DNA of 64,000 nt from Rhodococcus opacus. GTDB lineage: Bacteria > Actinomycetota > Actinomycetes > Mycobacteriales > Mycobacteriaceae. The DNA lies in the NCBI RefSeq assembly GCF_012396235.1, contig NZ_JAAXPA010000032.1:42065-106064 (forward strand), given 5' to 3'. The notes under the pieces were generated by a model. It had not been told where the DNA came from and made no database searches. It saw only the letters and a list, made by a program, of their open reading frames with translations. Both the position numbers and the translations under genes were made by a program. Shown in pieces: positions 50,244-60,130 of the stretch (positions are counted from its first letter, which is position 1; each line of letters begins with the position of its first letter).

Positions 50244-50903
50244 TCAGTCGATCCGCCGGCGGTGCGCCCACCTCGTGAGCGCATTCCGGTTGGACTGCTG
50301 TGTCTTCCGCAGCACGTTCGACGCGTGCGTTTCGACCGTCTTCACCGAGATCACCAGTTCCTCGGCGATCTCCCGGTACGTGTAACCGCGTGCGAGCAGC
50401 CGCAGCACTTCCAGCTCCCGCGGCGTCAGCGAATCCAGCTCCGGATCCAGCTGCGGCTCAGGAGCATTGGAACGTCCGGTGAAGGAGTCCAGCACGAATC
50501 CCGCGAGCCTCGGGCTGAACACGGCGTCACCGCCGGCGACCCGGCGCACGCCGTCGGCCAGTTCCGCGCCCGAGATCGTCTTGGTGACGTACCCGCGGGC
50601 GCCCGCGCGGATCACGGCGATCACGTCCTCGGCAGCGTCGGACACACTCAGCGCCAGGCACACCGGACCCGACTCGATACCCCGCAGCACCGCGACACCG
50701 CCGCCGTCGGGCATATGGACGTCGAGCAGCACGACGTGCGGTGACGTGGCGTTGATGCCGGACACCGCCTCCGCGACACCGCCCGCCTCGCCCACCACCT
50801 CCATGTCCGGTTCCCTGCCGAGCTCGGCGCGGACACCGGAACGGAAAACGGCATGATCATCGACGAGAAAGACACGGTACGGGGGTGTTTCAGGCAAAGT
50901 CAC
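50244..50903 (-). CDS. LuxR/NarL-family response regulator
   Basis: A 219-residue response regulator. The receiver begins RVFLVDDHAVFRSGVRAEL, with the phospho-acceptor Asp in VVLLDVHMPDGGG, and the LuxR HTH is LTPRELEVLRLLARGYTYREIAEELVISVKTVETHASNVLRK. The likely cognate kinase is the PspC-type histidine kinase at 53293, about 2.4 kb upstream in the same direction, although the two are separated by other genes. Confidence 0.9.
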   Translation of the reverse strand: MTLPETPPYRVFLVDDHAVFRSGVRAELGREPDMEVVGEAGGVAEAVSGINATSPHVVLLDVHMPDGGGVAVLRGIESGPVCLALSVSDAAEDVIAVIRAGARGYVTKTISGAELADGVRRVAGGDAVFSPRLAGFVLDSFTGRSNAPEPQLDPELDSLTPRELEVLRLLARGYTYREIAEELVISVKTVETHASNVLRKTQQSNRNALTRWAHRRRID

Positions 50904-50943
50904 TGCGGCTGTTCCTCGCGTGGACGGGTAGTGTCACCCCACT

Positions 50944-51411
50944 CTAGGTGACGTGCAGGCGCCGGACGTCTCGGAGCCGAACGACCGGAGGAAACCAGTC
51001 GTCCTCCTCGTCACTGTCGCCACCCGCGCCGGAAAAGGCGACGAGAACGGTCGAGAATGCACCGATCACCCACCATTTCGTGAGGAAGCCGAACCTTGGC
51101 CACGATCCGTCGGACTTCAGGATGCACAGTCCACACAGTGCTTTCCCCGCCGTTGTATGGAACACCGATTGAAGAACGGTTCGGTGCACGAACGACACTG
51201 CAATCCAGGAGGACACTGCCGCAGCGAAAGACCACGGCGTGAGTTCCGGAAATGCCTCGCACACCGCCGACACCCCGATCGCCACGCCGATATGGAGGAG
51301 CCAGTCGATCGCGAAGGCGGTCGCCCGCCGCAGCCTGCGGGGCGAGGGGTAGCGGGGGTCACCGTGCACGCCGTGCCTGCTCGGTACGCCCCGGCGTGAA
51401 TCCACCGTCAT
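50944..51411 (-). CDS. RDD-family membrane protein
   Basis: A 155-residue membrane protein: a basic N-terminus (SPRRLRRATAFAIDWLLHIGVAIGVSAV) with the Arg and Asp of the RDD family, the TAGKALCGLCILKSDG loop and two or three helices. The C-terminus is charged (GGDSDEEDDW). Function unknown. It lies between the response regulator and the WXG100-like genes in the same direction. Confidence 0.8.
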   Translation of the reverse strand: MTVDSRRGVPSRHGVHGDPRYPSPRRLRRATAFAIDWLLHIGVAIGVSAVCEAFPELTPWSFAAAVSSWIAVSFVHRTVLQSVFHTTAGKALCGLCILKSDGSWPRFGFLTKWWVIGAFSTVLVAFSGAGGDSDEEDDWFPPVVRLRDVRRLHVT

Positions 51412-51463
51412 GTCGGTCTCACCGTCATGTCGGTCTCCCGGCGGAAGCTATGGCTGTCCCCGT

Positions 51464-52321
51464 TCACGGCAGACGCCCGTCGATCTCGTCGCGGGCACGC
51501 CGGACGTCGTCATCGAGTCCGGTCCGGTCCAGCATCTCGTCGACGACGGCGTCGCTGAACCTCGGTGTGCCGACGGTGTCCTCCTGCACGTAGGAGCCGA
51601 GCATGCCCCCGAACTGGGAACGAGGGTCGGTGAGCTTCAGCCCGAACGCACCGTTGACGGCCCCCTTCAAGCCTCCCTGAACCGCACCCTTGCCGCCCGC
51701 TTCGGCGACGTTGCCCCAGTCCATGCTGTCGCGTCGCCCGTGTTCCTTCTCGTACCACTGCAGGCCGGCTTCCAACGTCGCCTGCATGGCCGCCGTCCCT
51801 GCCACGCCCTTCAGAGCGCCCATGGCGGCGCGGGTGAGGATCGAGGTGATCAGCTGCCGGATGATCATTCGGACGGTGACCTGTGTGGCCGCTTCCGCCG
51901 CGAATGCGGCCGGGCTCGCCGCACCGAACGTCATCGCGCTGGCCGCGGCTACCGCGACGAGTTCGGCCGCGAGCGCCACCAGCGCCGCGATGATCGACAG
52001 TTTCGCGACCCGGACGTCGTCGGCCGACCAGTCGAGGGTGTCGCCGAGTTCGTGGAGCAACCCCGACAACTCGCGTAGCGCCCCGTCCGCACCGATCCGC
52101 GCCCATTGCTGCGCCATCGCGGTGTCGACGTCACCACTGACCCCGGATCTCGCCGACCGCATGGCGGCGTCGGCCTCCTCGATGATGTCGTCGAGCGAGG
52201 CTCCGGCGTCCTTCCACCCCTGCCCGAGCCGCTCCATCGCCGTTTCGTCCGCGTCGGGCCAGTCCGCCCCGACCACCTTCTCCGCCAGCCACCGGACACT
52301 GCCCGGAACCTCGATGCCCAT
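51464..52321 (-). CDS. WXG100/PPE-like putative type VII secretion substrate
   Basis: A 285-residue protein. Residues 1-90 are helical (SVRWLAEKVVGADWPDADETAMERLGQGWKDAGASLDDII) and resemble the N-terminal domain of long WXG100-like or PPE-like proteins. A hydrophobic Ala-rich stretch (about 105-150) and a Gly/Ala-rich region follow, then a charged C-terminus (DEMLDRTGLDDDVRRARDEIDG). No toxin domain is evident. It overlaps the WXG100 gene by one base (TGATG), so the pair should be produced together. Confidence 0.72.
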   Translation of the reverse strand: MGIEVPGSVRWLAEKVVGADWPDADETAMERLGQGWKDAGASLDDIIEEADAAMRSARSGVSGDVDTAMAQQWARIGADGALRELSGLLHELGDTLDWSADDVRVAKLSIIAALVALAAELVAVAAASAMTFGAASPAAFAAEAATQVTVRMIIRQLITSILTRAAMGALKGVAGTAAMQATLEAGLQWYEKEHGRRDSMDWGNVAEAGGKGAVQGGLKGAVNGAFGLKLTDPRSQFGGMLGSYVQEDTVGTPRFSDAVVDEMLDRTGLDDDVRRARDEIDGRLP

Positions 52322-52641
52322 CAGAACAGCCCGGCGAGGCTGGATGCGGTGCCGCGGTCGGTGTCGTCGAACGAGTCGGCGGTGCTCCTGAGCCTGGATC
52401 CGAGCGCGGCGAGCGCCCCGGCCGCGAACCCCAGCGACCGCCCGGCCACGTCTGCCGACGCCAGATACCCGCTCGCGAACGTCGTCCCGGTCTCGTCGCC
52501 GCCCCAGCACTCCCCCTCGGCCTCGAGGGTCGAATGCAGTGCGGCGGCGACCTCTGCCATCCGCTGCGAGAGCGCCTCGAATCGGGGCGCGACGCTGCGC
52601 AGATGCGCCGAGTCCACCCACAGTTGCGCGCTCACTGCCAT
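52321..52641 (-). CDS. WXG100-family small protein
   Basis: A 106-residue helical hairpin protein with the WXG-type turn CWGGDETGTTFASGY (about residues 45-59) between two helices (LRSVAPRFEALSQRMAEVAAALH and LGFAAGALAALGSRLRSTADSF). Such proteins are secreted as dimers with a partner by type VII systems. The start is ATG 52641 or GTG 52635, both overlapping the upstream YbaB-like gene. No secretion ATPase is in the window. Confidence 0.78.
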   Translation of the reverse strand: MAVSAQLWVDSAHLRSVAPRFEALSQRMAEVAAALHSTLEAEGECWGGDETGTTFASGYLASADVAGRSLGFAAGALAALGSRLRSTADSFDDTDRGTASSLAGLF

Positions 52642-53135
52642 CCGTCCCGCAGGACCGGCCGATTCCACCGCGGGTCGTCGGGATTATCCGGGTCCGGTTC
52701 CCGATCGGCCGGGACGCCGCCGACGTCGGGTTCGAGGCGCGGGAGGAAGTCCCGCAGGCTCGGAGCACCGGGAACGAGGTCCGGCAGATCCGGCAGGGTC
52801 TCGGTCGCGGACACGATCGATCCCATGATGCGCATCGACTCGCTGTGCGCGGCCTCGCCCGCCCGCCGGGCGGCTTCGGTCATCGCACGCCCCAGCGACT
52901 CGGGAGTCGACCGCCGGAACGCGTCGGGGGCGAAGTGCACGTCCACTACGCCGCCCACCGAGTTCACCACCACCTGCACCAGTCCGTCGGCCGACGCCCC
53001 ACTCACCCGCAGCTGCGCCACCTGCTGCTGAGCGGCATGCAGATCCTGCGTCTGCCGGTCGAGCGTGGCCAGCATCGAATCGATCTGATTCTGCAACTCG
53101 TGCTCGCGCACGCGCAGACCCTCACGGTCGAACAT
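52632..53135 (-). CDS. YbaB/EbfC-family protein of ESX-type locus
   Basis: A 167-residue protein: a coiled-coil start (REHELQNQIDSMLATLDRQTQDLHAAQQQVAQL) and the YbaB core (GLVQVVVNSVGGVVDVHFAPDAFRRSTPESLGRAMTEAARRAG), as in EspL-like proteins next to WXG100 genes. The C-terminus is Pro/Asp-rich and disordered. I take ATG 53135 because AGGGGGG lies ahead of it; an in-frame ATG at 53153 lacks such a site. First gene of the three-gene unit. Confidence 0.8.
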   Translation of the reverse strand: MFDREGLRVREHELQNQIDSMLATLDRQTQDLHAAQQQVAQLRVSGASADGLVQVVVNSVGGVVDVHFAPDAFRRSTPESLGRAMTEAARRAGEAAHSESMRIMGSIVSATETLPDLPDLVPGAPSLRDFLPRLEPDVGGVPADREPDPDNPDDPRWNRPVLRDGWQ

Positions 53136-53292
53136 GAAATCCCCCCTTGACATCTCGCGCGTCTCACCCCGCCACAGCAGGATGCGACCACACGACCCCC
53201 ACAGTCGTGTCGCCGGCGAACATTACCCCCTCACCGGGACAGCATGCGAGCAGACACCGCGCACCAGTGCGCCGACACGGCGAAAGTGGTGC

Positions 53293-54675
53293 TCACGCAC
53301 CCTGACTGAACGGCACGTCCTCGACGCCGGCAGCATCCGAGTCCTCGGAAGCGCCCGCTGCCGCCCACGTCCGGCCGTTCCGCGGCATGTGGATTCGCAC
53401 CTCGGTGCCCTTGCCGGGTGCGGACCGCACGTCGACGTGCCCGCCTCGCCGCTCGATCCGTCCACGGATCGACTTCGCGAGGCCCTGACGGTCCGGGGAC
53501 ACCTCGTCGACGTCGAATCCGACGCCGCGGTCCCGGACGAACACGCTGACCTGTTCGCGCTCCGCTTCGGCGAACAGGTTGATGTCCGTCTCCCCGGAAT
53601 GCTTGGCCGCGTTGACCAGAGCCTCCCGCGTCGCACCCAGCACCGCCGTGAAACTCTCCTTCGACAGACCCTCGCCCGTGTCGTCGACGTCGATCGCCAC
53701 ATCGCCGACCGTCACCGGCCGCACCGTGACGCCGTGGTGGTCCTCCACCTCGCCCGCGATGATGCGCAACGCCTCCGCGAGACTCGAATGGTCGGCGTCT
53801 CCCCCACCGAACAACCACTTCCGCAGTTCCCGTTCCTGCCCCCGGGCCAGCCGCGCGACCTCCTGCGGATGGTCGGCCTGCTTCTGGATCAGCGCCAGGG
53901 TCTGCAGGACGGAGTCGTGCAGGTGTGACGCGATCTCCTCACGCTCGTCATTGCGGATCCTGGCGGCACGCTCCGCGCCCAGCGCGCGCCACAGTCGCAA
54001 CCACAGGGGCACGGTCAGCAACCCGGCGCCGACCAGGGTGACCACCACCGCCAGCAACGACGAACGCAGCGCAGCGAGATCGACCTGCGCGAGGATCACC
54101 ACACCGAGACCCGACACGATCAACGTCACGCCGCCGAGGACCCGCGCCCAGGTGAGGACGGTGGGACGCTGCGGTAGCCCGATGACGGTGCGCGGGCCCT
54201 CCGAATCGAATTCGCGCCACACCAGGGCCGCGCCGACCGCCACCACGATGATCGGTGCGATCACCGAACCGACGCGGCCACTGAACAACCACGACAGCGC
54301 GGACGCACCGGCCAGGCCGATCGCGATCAGTCCGTACGCTCTCCGTCGCTCGGACGCACTGGGCTTCTCGGTGTCGGAACCCGCGGCCGTGAAGATCCAC
54401 AACAGTCCGTAGGCGACGATGCCCGCACCGGCGAGCGCGGCGAGACAGGCGAACGCCACCCGCACCTTCATCACGTCGACACCCAGCTGATCGGCGATAC
54501 CACCCGCGACGCCGCCGACGATGCGACCACCGGTCCGGCGTTCGAGCCGCGGCATGGGGATGCCGCCGGATGGGACAGGCGCGGTCACGGCGCCCGCGTA
54601 CTGGGCGCCGCCCGCGGACGTGTTCGACACAGGGTGCACATCTTCGATACTGGCACGATCCCCGGGCCGCGGCAT
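53293..54675 (-). CDS. PspC-domain sensor histidine kinase
   Basis: A 460-residue kinase. The N-terminal PspC domain (LERRTGGRIVGGVAGGIADQLGVDVMKVRVAFACLAALAGAGIVAYGLLWI) is followed by about four more helices, a HisKA_3 dimerisation helix with the phospho-His in REEIASHLHDSVLQTLALIQKQ and a HATPase domain (REALVNAAKHSG, FVRDRGVGFD, GKGTEVRIHMP). A start at ATG 54675 is reasonable; ATG 54714 is possible. Likely partner: the LuxR regulator at 50244. Divergent from a second PspC gene, suggesting an envelope-stress pair. Confidence 0.9.
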   Translation of the reverse strand: MPRPGDRASIEDVHPVSNTSAGGAQYAGAVTAPVPSGGIPMPRLERRTGGRIVGGVAGGIADQLGVDVMKVRVAFACLAALAGAGIVAYGLLWIFTAAGSDTEKPSASERRRAYGLIAIGLAGASALSWLFSGRVGSVIAPIIVVAVGAALVWREFDSEGPRTVIGLPQRPTVLTWARVLGGVTLIVSGLGVVILAQVDLAALRSSLLAVVVTLVGAGLLTVPLWLRLWRALGAERAARIRNDEREEIASHLHDSVLQTLALIQKQADHPQEVARLARGQERELRKWLFGGGDADHSSLAEALRIIAGEVEDHHGVTVRPVTVGDVAIDVDDTGEGLSKESFTAVLGATREALVNAAKHSGETDINLFAEAEREQVSVFVRDRGVGFDVDEVSPDRQGLAKSIRGRIERRGGHVDVRSAPGKGTEVRIHMPRNGRTWAAAGASEDSDAAGVEDVPFSQGA

Positions 54676-54779
54676 CAGGGTCCAACCCTGACTTCGGCAC
54701 GCGTTCCGGCCCACCCCGACCGGAAAGATCAGGGTAGTTCCCGATGTACGCCCGCCGCGCCGACCGGAACGATGGTCAT

Positions 54780-56261
54780 ATGAGCAATGGGAGCTTCCAA
54801 GAGCAGATACAGGATCTGTGGCGGACCCGACCGGTGCGGTTGCCGGGCCGTGGTCACGTCGCCGGTGTCTGTGCGGGAATCGGCTACCGCTACGGCGTCG
54901 ATCCCGTACTGATACGAGTCGCCTTCGTCGTGTCCACCATCTTCGGTGGCGCCGGTGTGCTCCTCTACCTGGCGTGCTGGCTCGCCCTCACGAAGTCGGG
55001 CGACCCGGCCTCACCCGCGGAGTCGCTGGTGGGACGCGGTCACAGCTCCGACTCGGGCACCAAGACCATCGTCCTTCTCGTCGCACTGGCCATCGCGCTG
55101 ACCACCGTCGGCCCGTTCGGTGTCGGCCTCGGCGGCTCCGGGCTGATCAGCATGGCGCTGATGCTCGGCGGCCTGTGGTTGCTGTACCAGCGGCAGCCGA
55201 TACCTCCGCCGTTGCCCGCCGGAGCCGTTGCCCCGGGTGTCGGGACCGGTTATCCCGGGACGAGTTTCTCGCCGGGTCAGTTCGGCGCCAACCCGTTCGG
55301 CCCGGGCACGTACGGTCCGAGTGCCTACGGTCCGGGTGCGTACGGTCCGGGTGCGTACGGTCCGGGTGCGTACGGTCCGGGTGCGTACGGTCCGTACACG
55401 AAGCTTCCCGACTCCTACACGCCGAGCACACCTCCCACCTCGGACGACAAGACGGCCGACGCGCCCACCGAGGCACTGAATCCCGAAACCGCTGCCGCCC
55501 AATCCGATCCGGTGTCGTTCGAGAAGTCCCCGGCCCCCGGTCCGCAGGTCGACGCACCCTCGGCCCCGTTCGCGCCGCTCGAACCGCGACCGCCGGCGTG
55601 GGATCCGCTCGGTGTAGCCCCGTTCGCGTGGGACCTGCCCGAGCCGGCCAGGACCACCACTCCCGCAGTCCAACCGGAGCGCACCCACTCCCGTCTGACC
55701 ACCATGGTGATCGGGTTGGCCATCCTGGCGGCCGCGGCGGCGACGGCATTGTCGGTCGCCACCGGATCCGACTGGTTGAACCCCGGTCGCATCGGCGCCG
55801 TCGCGCTGGCCGTCATCGGAGTGGGGCTGCTGATCGGCGGATTCCTGCGCAAGGGCTACGGCCTTCTCGTCGTCGCAGGTCCCCTGATCGGTTTCGTGAT
55901 CCTCGCCTCGATCGTCGGGTCCCTCGACCTGAACAGCGAGAACATGGGCGACCGGACCTGGAACCCGACGACAGCGGCCGCCATCGAGCCCGCCTACTCC
56001 GGTGGCTTCGGCAGCTTCACGCTCGACCTCCGGAACGTCACTCTGACCGAGGACAAGACGGTCGACGTCAGCGGGCAGTTCGGTGAGGTCGTGGTGCTCC
56101 TGCCGCCCGGCATGAACGTCGAGAACCACTGCACCGCCCAGTTCGGCGACGCGCAGTGCCTCCCGGACGGTCTCGACGGTGGCGTCGACGGCACGGACGG
56201 CCCCGTTCTGAACCTCAATGCAGATGTCCAGTTCGGAAGTGTGGAGGTGCGCCGTGGATGA
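54780..56261 (+). CDS. PspC-domain membrane protein with Pro/Gly/Tyr repeats
   Basis: A 493-residue protein. Residues about 12-75 are a PspC domain (RPVRLPGRGHVAGVCAGIGYRYGVDPVLIRVAFVVSTIFGGAGVLLYLACWLAL). Two helices follow, then a disordered linker with AYGPG repeats (about 180-210) and a Pro-rich stretch. Three more helices (about 305-390) and a C-terminal extracytoplasmic beta-rich domain (DLRNVTLTEDKTVDVSGQFGEVVVLLPPG) finish the protein. The latter resembles the LiaF/DUF2154-like fold. Divergent from the PspC kinase, so it is probably in the same regulon. Confidence 0.86.
   Translation: MSNGSFQEQIQDLWRTRPVRLPGRGHVAGVCAGIGYRYGVDPVLIRVAFVVSTIFGGAGVLLYLACWLALTKSGDPASPAESLVGRGHSSDSGTKTIVLLVALAIALTTVGPFGVGLGGSGLISMALMLGGLWLLYQRQPIPPPLPAGAVAPGVGTGYPGTSFSPGQFGANPFGPGTYGPSAYGPGAYGPGAYGPGAYGPGAYGPYTKLPDSYTPSTPPTSDDKTADAPTEALNPETAAAQSDPVSFEKSPAPGPQVDAPSAPFAPLEPRPPAWDPLGVAPFAWDLPEPARTTTPAVQPERTHSRLTTMVIGLAILAAAAATALSVATGSDWLNPGRIGAVALAVIGVGLLIGGFLRKGYGLLVVAGPLIGFVILASIVGSLDLNSENMGDRTWNPTTAAAIEPAYSGGFGSFTLDLRNVTLTEDKTVDVSGQFGEVVVLLPPGMNVENHCTAQFGDAQCLPDGLDGGVDGTDGPVLNLNADVQFGSVEVRRG
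55311..55390 (+). repeat. 15-bp tandem repeats inside the PspC-domain gene
   Basis: The unit TACGGTCCGGGTGCG occurs about five times in a row with a degenerate copy at each side, encoding YGPGA repeats in the disordered linker. It should be length-variable between strains by slippage, without frameshifts because the unit is in phase. Confidence 0.8.
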
Positions 56262-56481
56262 CATCGACGACACTCAGGACAGCGAGCAGACCGGGACGCG
56301 GAAGCGCCCGTCGCCGCTCCTGCTCCTCGCAGGATTGGCAGCACTCCTGGTGAGCGGCTGGGCGCTCGCCGGGCCGTTCTCGCTGGAACCGCTCGCGAAG
56401 GTCGAGTTCCGCTGGCTGTTCGTGGTGGTGGCGGTGCTGGTCGGCGTGGTGCTCGTGTTCGCCCCGAACCGGCGGCGATAG
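56254..56481 (+). CDS. small two-helix membrane protein
   Basis: A 75-residue protein: charged N-terminus (DDIDDTQDSEQTGTRKRPS), two hydrophobic helices (LLLLAGLAALLVSGWALAG and FRWLFVVVAVLVGVVLVFA) and a basic end (PNRRR). It starts at GTG 56254, overlapping the PspC gene's stop by 8 bp, so it is translationally coupled to it. No named family recognised. Confidence 0.75.
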   Translation: MDDIDDTQDSEQTGTRKRPSPLLLLAGLAALLVSGWALAGPFSLEPLAKVEFRWLFVVVAVLVGVVLVFAPNRRR

Positions 56482-56494
56482 GGGCGCAAGCGCA

Positions 56495-56536
56495 TGTGCG
56501 CGGTGAGCGAGTCGTCGGACTCGCTCACCGCGCACA
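56495..56536. terminator. perfect 19-bp bidirectional terminator
   Basis: Bases 56495-56513 (TGTGCGCGGTGAGCGAGTC) and 56518-56536 are exactly complementary around the tetraloop GTCG. It lies between the convergent small membrane-protein gene and guaA. Confidence 0.82.
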
Positions 56537-56541
56537 GTGCG

Positions 56542-58113
<1,572 letters not shown>

Positions 58114-58177
58114 CGGGTCAGTCTAATCGGCGCAGCTCTGTGGTCTGCGCGACCCCATGACCCGGCCCTCTCGGGTC

Positions 58178-59920
58178 CTATGCAACGCCGTGCTTCTGCG
58201 TGTCGGGCACCACAGAGCTGTTGCGGATCTCGACGATCGGCAGCACCAGTGCGGCGGGCGCCCCCTCCGGGACGACCGGGGCGACCGGGGCGACCGGGTT
58301 CAGGCGCCGGTATCCCTCGCCCTGCGCCGGCCGCTGATCCTTCTCGCCCTTGTTCGGCCACAGCGAAGCCGCACGCTCGGCCTGCGCCGAGATCGTCAGC
58401 GACGGGTTGACGCCCAGGTTCGCGGACACGGCCGAACCGTCGACCACGCTCAGCGTTGGGTAACCCCACACGCGGTGGTAGGGGTCGATGACGCCCTTCG
58501 ACGGTTCCGACGCGATCGTGCAGCCGCCGAGGAAGTGCGCGGTGAGCGGGATGTTGAACACATCTCCCCAGGTGCCGCCCGCGCGGCCGTCGATCTTCTC
58601 CGCGATCCGGCGGGTCGCCTCGTTGCCCGCCGGGATCCAGCTGGGGTTCGGCTGGCCGTGACCCTGCTTGCTGGTGACCTTGCGCCGACCGAACAGGCCC
58701 TTCTTCGTGTACGTGGTGATGGAGTTGTCGAGGTTCTGCATCACGAGGGCGATGATGGTGCGCTCGCTCCACTTGTACGGGGTGAGGACCTTCAGAGCCG
58801 TCGGATCCTTGGCCAGTTCCTTGAGGAACGTCACCCACCGCCTGCCGCCACCGTCGGTCAGCAGCGTCTGCAGCAGGGCCATCGAGTTCGACCCCTTGCC
58901 GTAGCGCACCGGCTCGACGTGGGTGTCGGACGTCGGGTGGAAGGACGACGTGATGGCGACGCCCTTGGTGAGCTCGAGCGCGGGGTCCACCTTGTTCTTG
59001 GCGGCGCCGAGGATCGACTCCGAATTGGTGCGGGTGAGTACCCCCAGGCGGTCGGAGATCTTGGGCAGCGCGCCCGTCTCCTTCTGGTCGAACAGCAGAT
59101 GCTGAGTGCCCCACGTGCCCGCGGCCAGGACGACGTTCGCGGCCGTGTACGTCTTGCGGTTCCGGTTCTTGCGCGGCCCGCTGCGCCGGGTGAAGACGTC
59201 CCAGGTGCCGTCGGACGCCTCGCGCAGACCGGTGACCGTCGTCATCGGGATGATCTCGGCACCGGCCTTCTCTGCGAGGCCCAGGTAGTTCTTGAGCAGG
59301 GTGTTCTTGGCGCCGTGCCGGCATCCGGTCATGCATTCGCCGCATTCGATGCACCCGGTGCGGTCGGGGCCGACGCCACCGAAGTACGGGTCGGGCACGG
59401 TCTTTCCCGCTTCACCGAAGAAGACACCGACCGGGGTCTGGATGAACGTGTCGCCCACGCCCATGTCCTCCGCGACCGACTTGATGATCTCGTCGGCGGG
59501 GGTCATGTGCGGGTTCTGGACCACGCCCAGCATCTTGCGGGCCTGCTCGTAGTACGGCGTGAGCTCGTCGTGCCAGTCGGTGATGTGCGACCACTGCTTG
59601 TCCTGGAAGAAGGAGGCAGGCGGCTTGTAGAGCGTGTTCGCGTAGTTGAGCGAACCGCCACCGACGCCGGCGCCGGCGAGGATGAGGCAGTCGCGCAGCA
59701 GGTGGACGCGCTGGATGCCGAAGAAACCGAGAGCGGGCGCCCACAGGAACTTCTTGAGATCCCAGCTGGTCTTCGCGAAGTCCGCGTCGGCGTAGCGACG
59801 GCCCGCCTCGAGGATGCCGACCTTGTAGCCCTTCTCGACCAATCGGAGCGCGGTGACACTGCCACCGAATCCGGAACCGACGATGAGGACGTCGTACTCC
59901 GTTGCGCGCTGCTTGCTCAT
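58178..59920 (-). CDS. choD: GMC-family cholesterol oxidase-like flavoprotein (ChoD-like)
   Basis: A 580-residue FAD-dependent GMC oxidoreductase. The dinucleotide motif is VLIVGSGFGGSVTALRL at the N-terminus, and GAGVGGGSLNYANTLY and the C-terminal HFLGGCTIA and VVDGSAVSANLGVNPSLTI are present. An unusual Cys cluster, CIECGECMTGC, lies near residues 190-200 and is conserved in the mycobacterial homologue Rv3409c. Cholesterol is the substrate proposed for the family but is debated. ATG 59920 has GGAGG upstream; a longer open frame to 59998 lacks this. Confidence 0.88.
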   Translation of the reverse strand: MSKQRATEYDVLIVGSGFGGSVTALRLVEKGYKVGILEAGRRYADADFAKTSWDLKKFLWAPALGFFGIQRVHLLRDCLILAGAGVGGGSLNYANTLYKPPASFFQDKQWSHITDWHDELTPYYEQARKMLGVVQNPHMTPADEIIKSVAEDMGVGDTFIQTPVGVFFGEAGKTVPDPYFGGVGPDRTGCIECGECMTGCRHGAKNTLLKNYLGLAEKAGAEIIPMTTVTGLREASDGTWDVFTRRSGPRKNRNRKTYTAANVVLAAGTWGTQHLLFDQKETGALPKISDRLGVLTRTNSESILGAAKNKVDPALELTKGVAITSSFHPTSDTHVEPVRYGKGSNSMALLQTLLTDGGGRRWVTFLKELAKDPTALKVLTPYKWSERTIIALVMQNLDNSITTYTKKGLFGRRKVTSKQGHGQPNPSWIPAGNEATRRIAEKIDGRAGGTWGDVFNIPLTAHFLGGCTIASEPSKGVIDPYHRVWGYPTLSVVDGSAVSANLGVNPSLTISAQAERAASLWPNKGEKDQRPAQGEGYRRLNPVAPVAPVVPEGAPAALVLPIVEIRNSSVVPDTQKHGVA

Positions 59921-60047
59921 CACTCGACCTCCAACGACACCTGAGTTATTACTCGCCAGTATGCACCCCGCGGCTGTGACAGCTGCCACAAGGGTCACCT
60001 AACTGTAACGAGAGGTATCAGGAACGGTCGCGATACCCGCAAACGCA

Positions 60048-60104
60048 CGTCGCCCGATGCCTCACCAGTGCAGTTGAACTGCACCGATGTGACATCGGGC
60101 GACG
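60048..60104. terminator. nested hairpin between guaB3 and the choD-like gene
   Basis: CGTCGCCCGATG (60048-60059) pairs with CATCGGGCGACG (60093-60104), and inside it GTGCAGTT (60068) pairs with AACTGCAC (60077-60084). It lies just past the guaB3 stop, giving a two-tier hairpin that should end the guaB3 transcript and isolate the choD-like gene. Confidence 0.65.
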
Positions 60105-60130
60105 AGAGAAAGCAGTGACGGACGGACGCC

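Noticed and set aside
55311..55390. Short tandem repeats considered as CRISPR
   Set aside because: Units are 15 bp, directly adjacent without spacers, and encode an in-frame peptide repeat.
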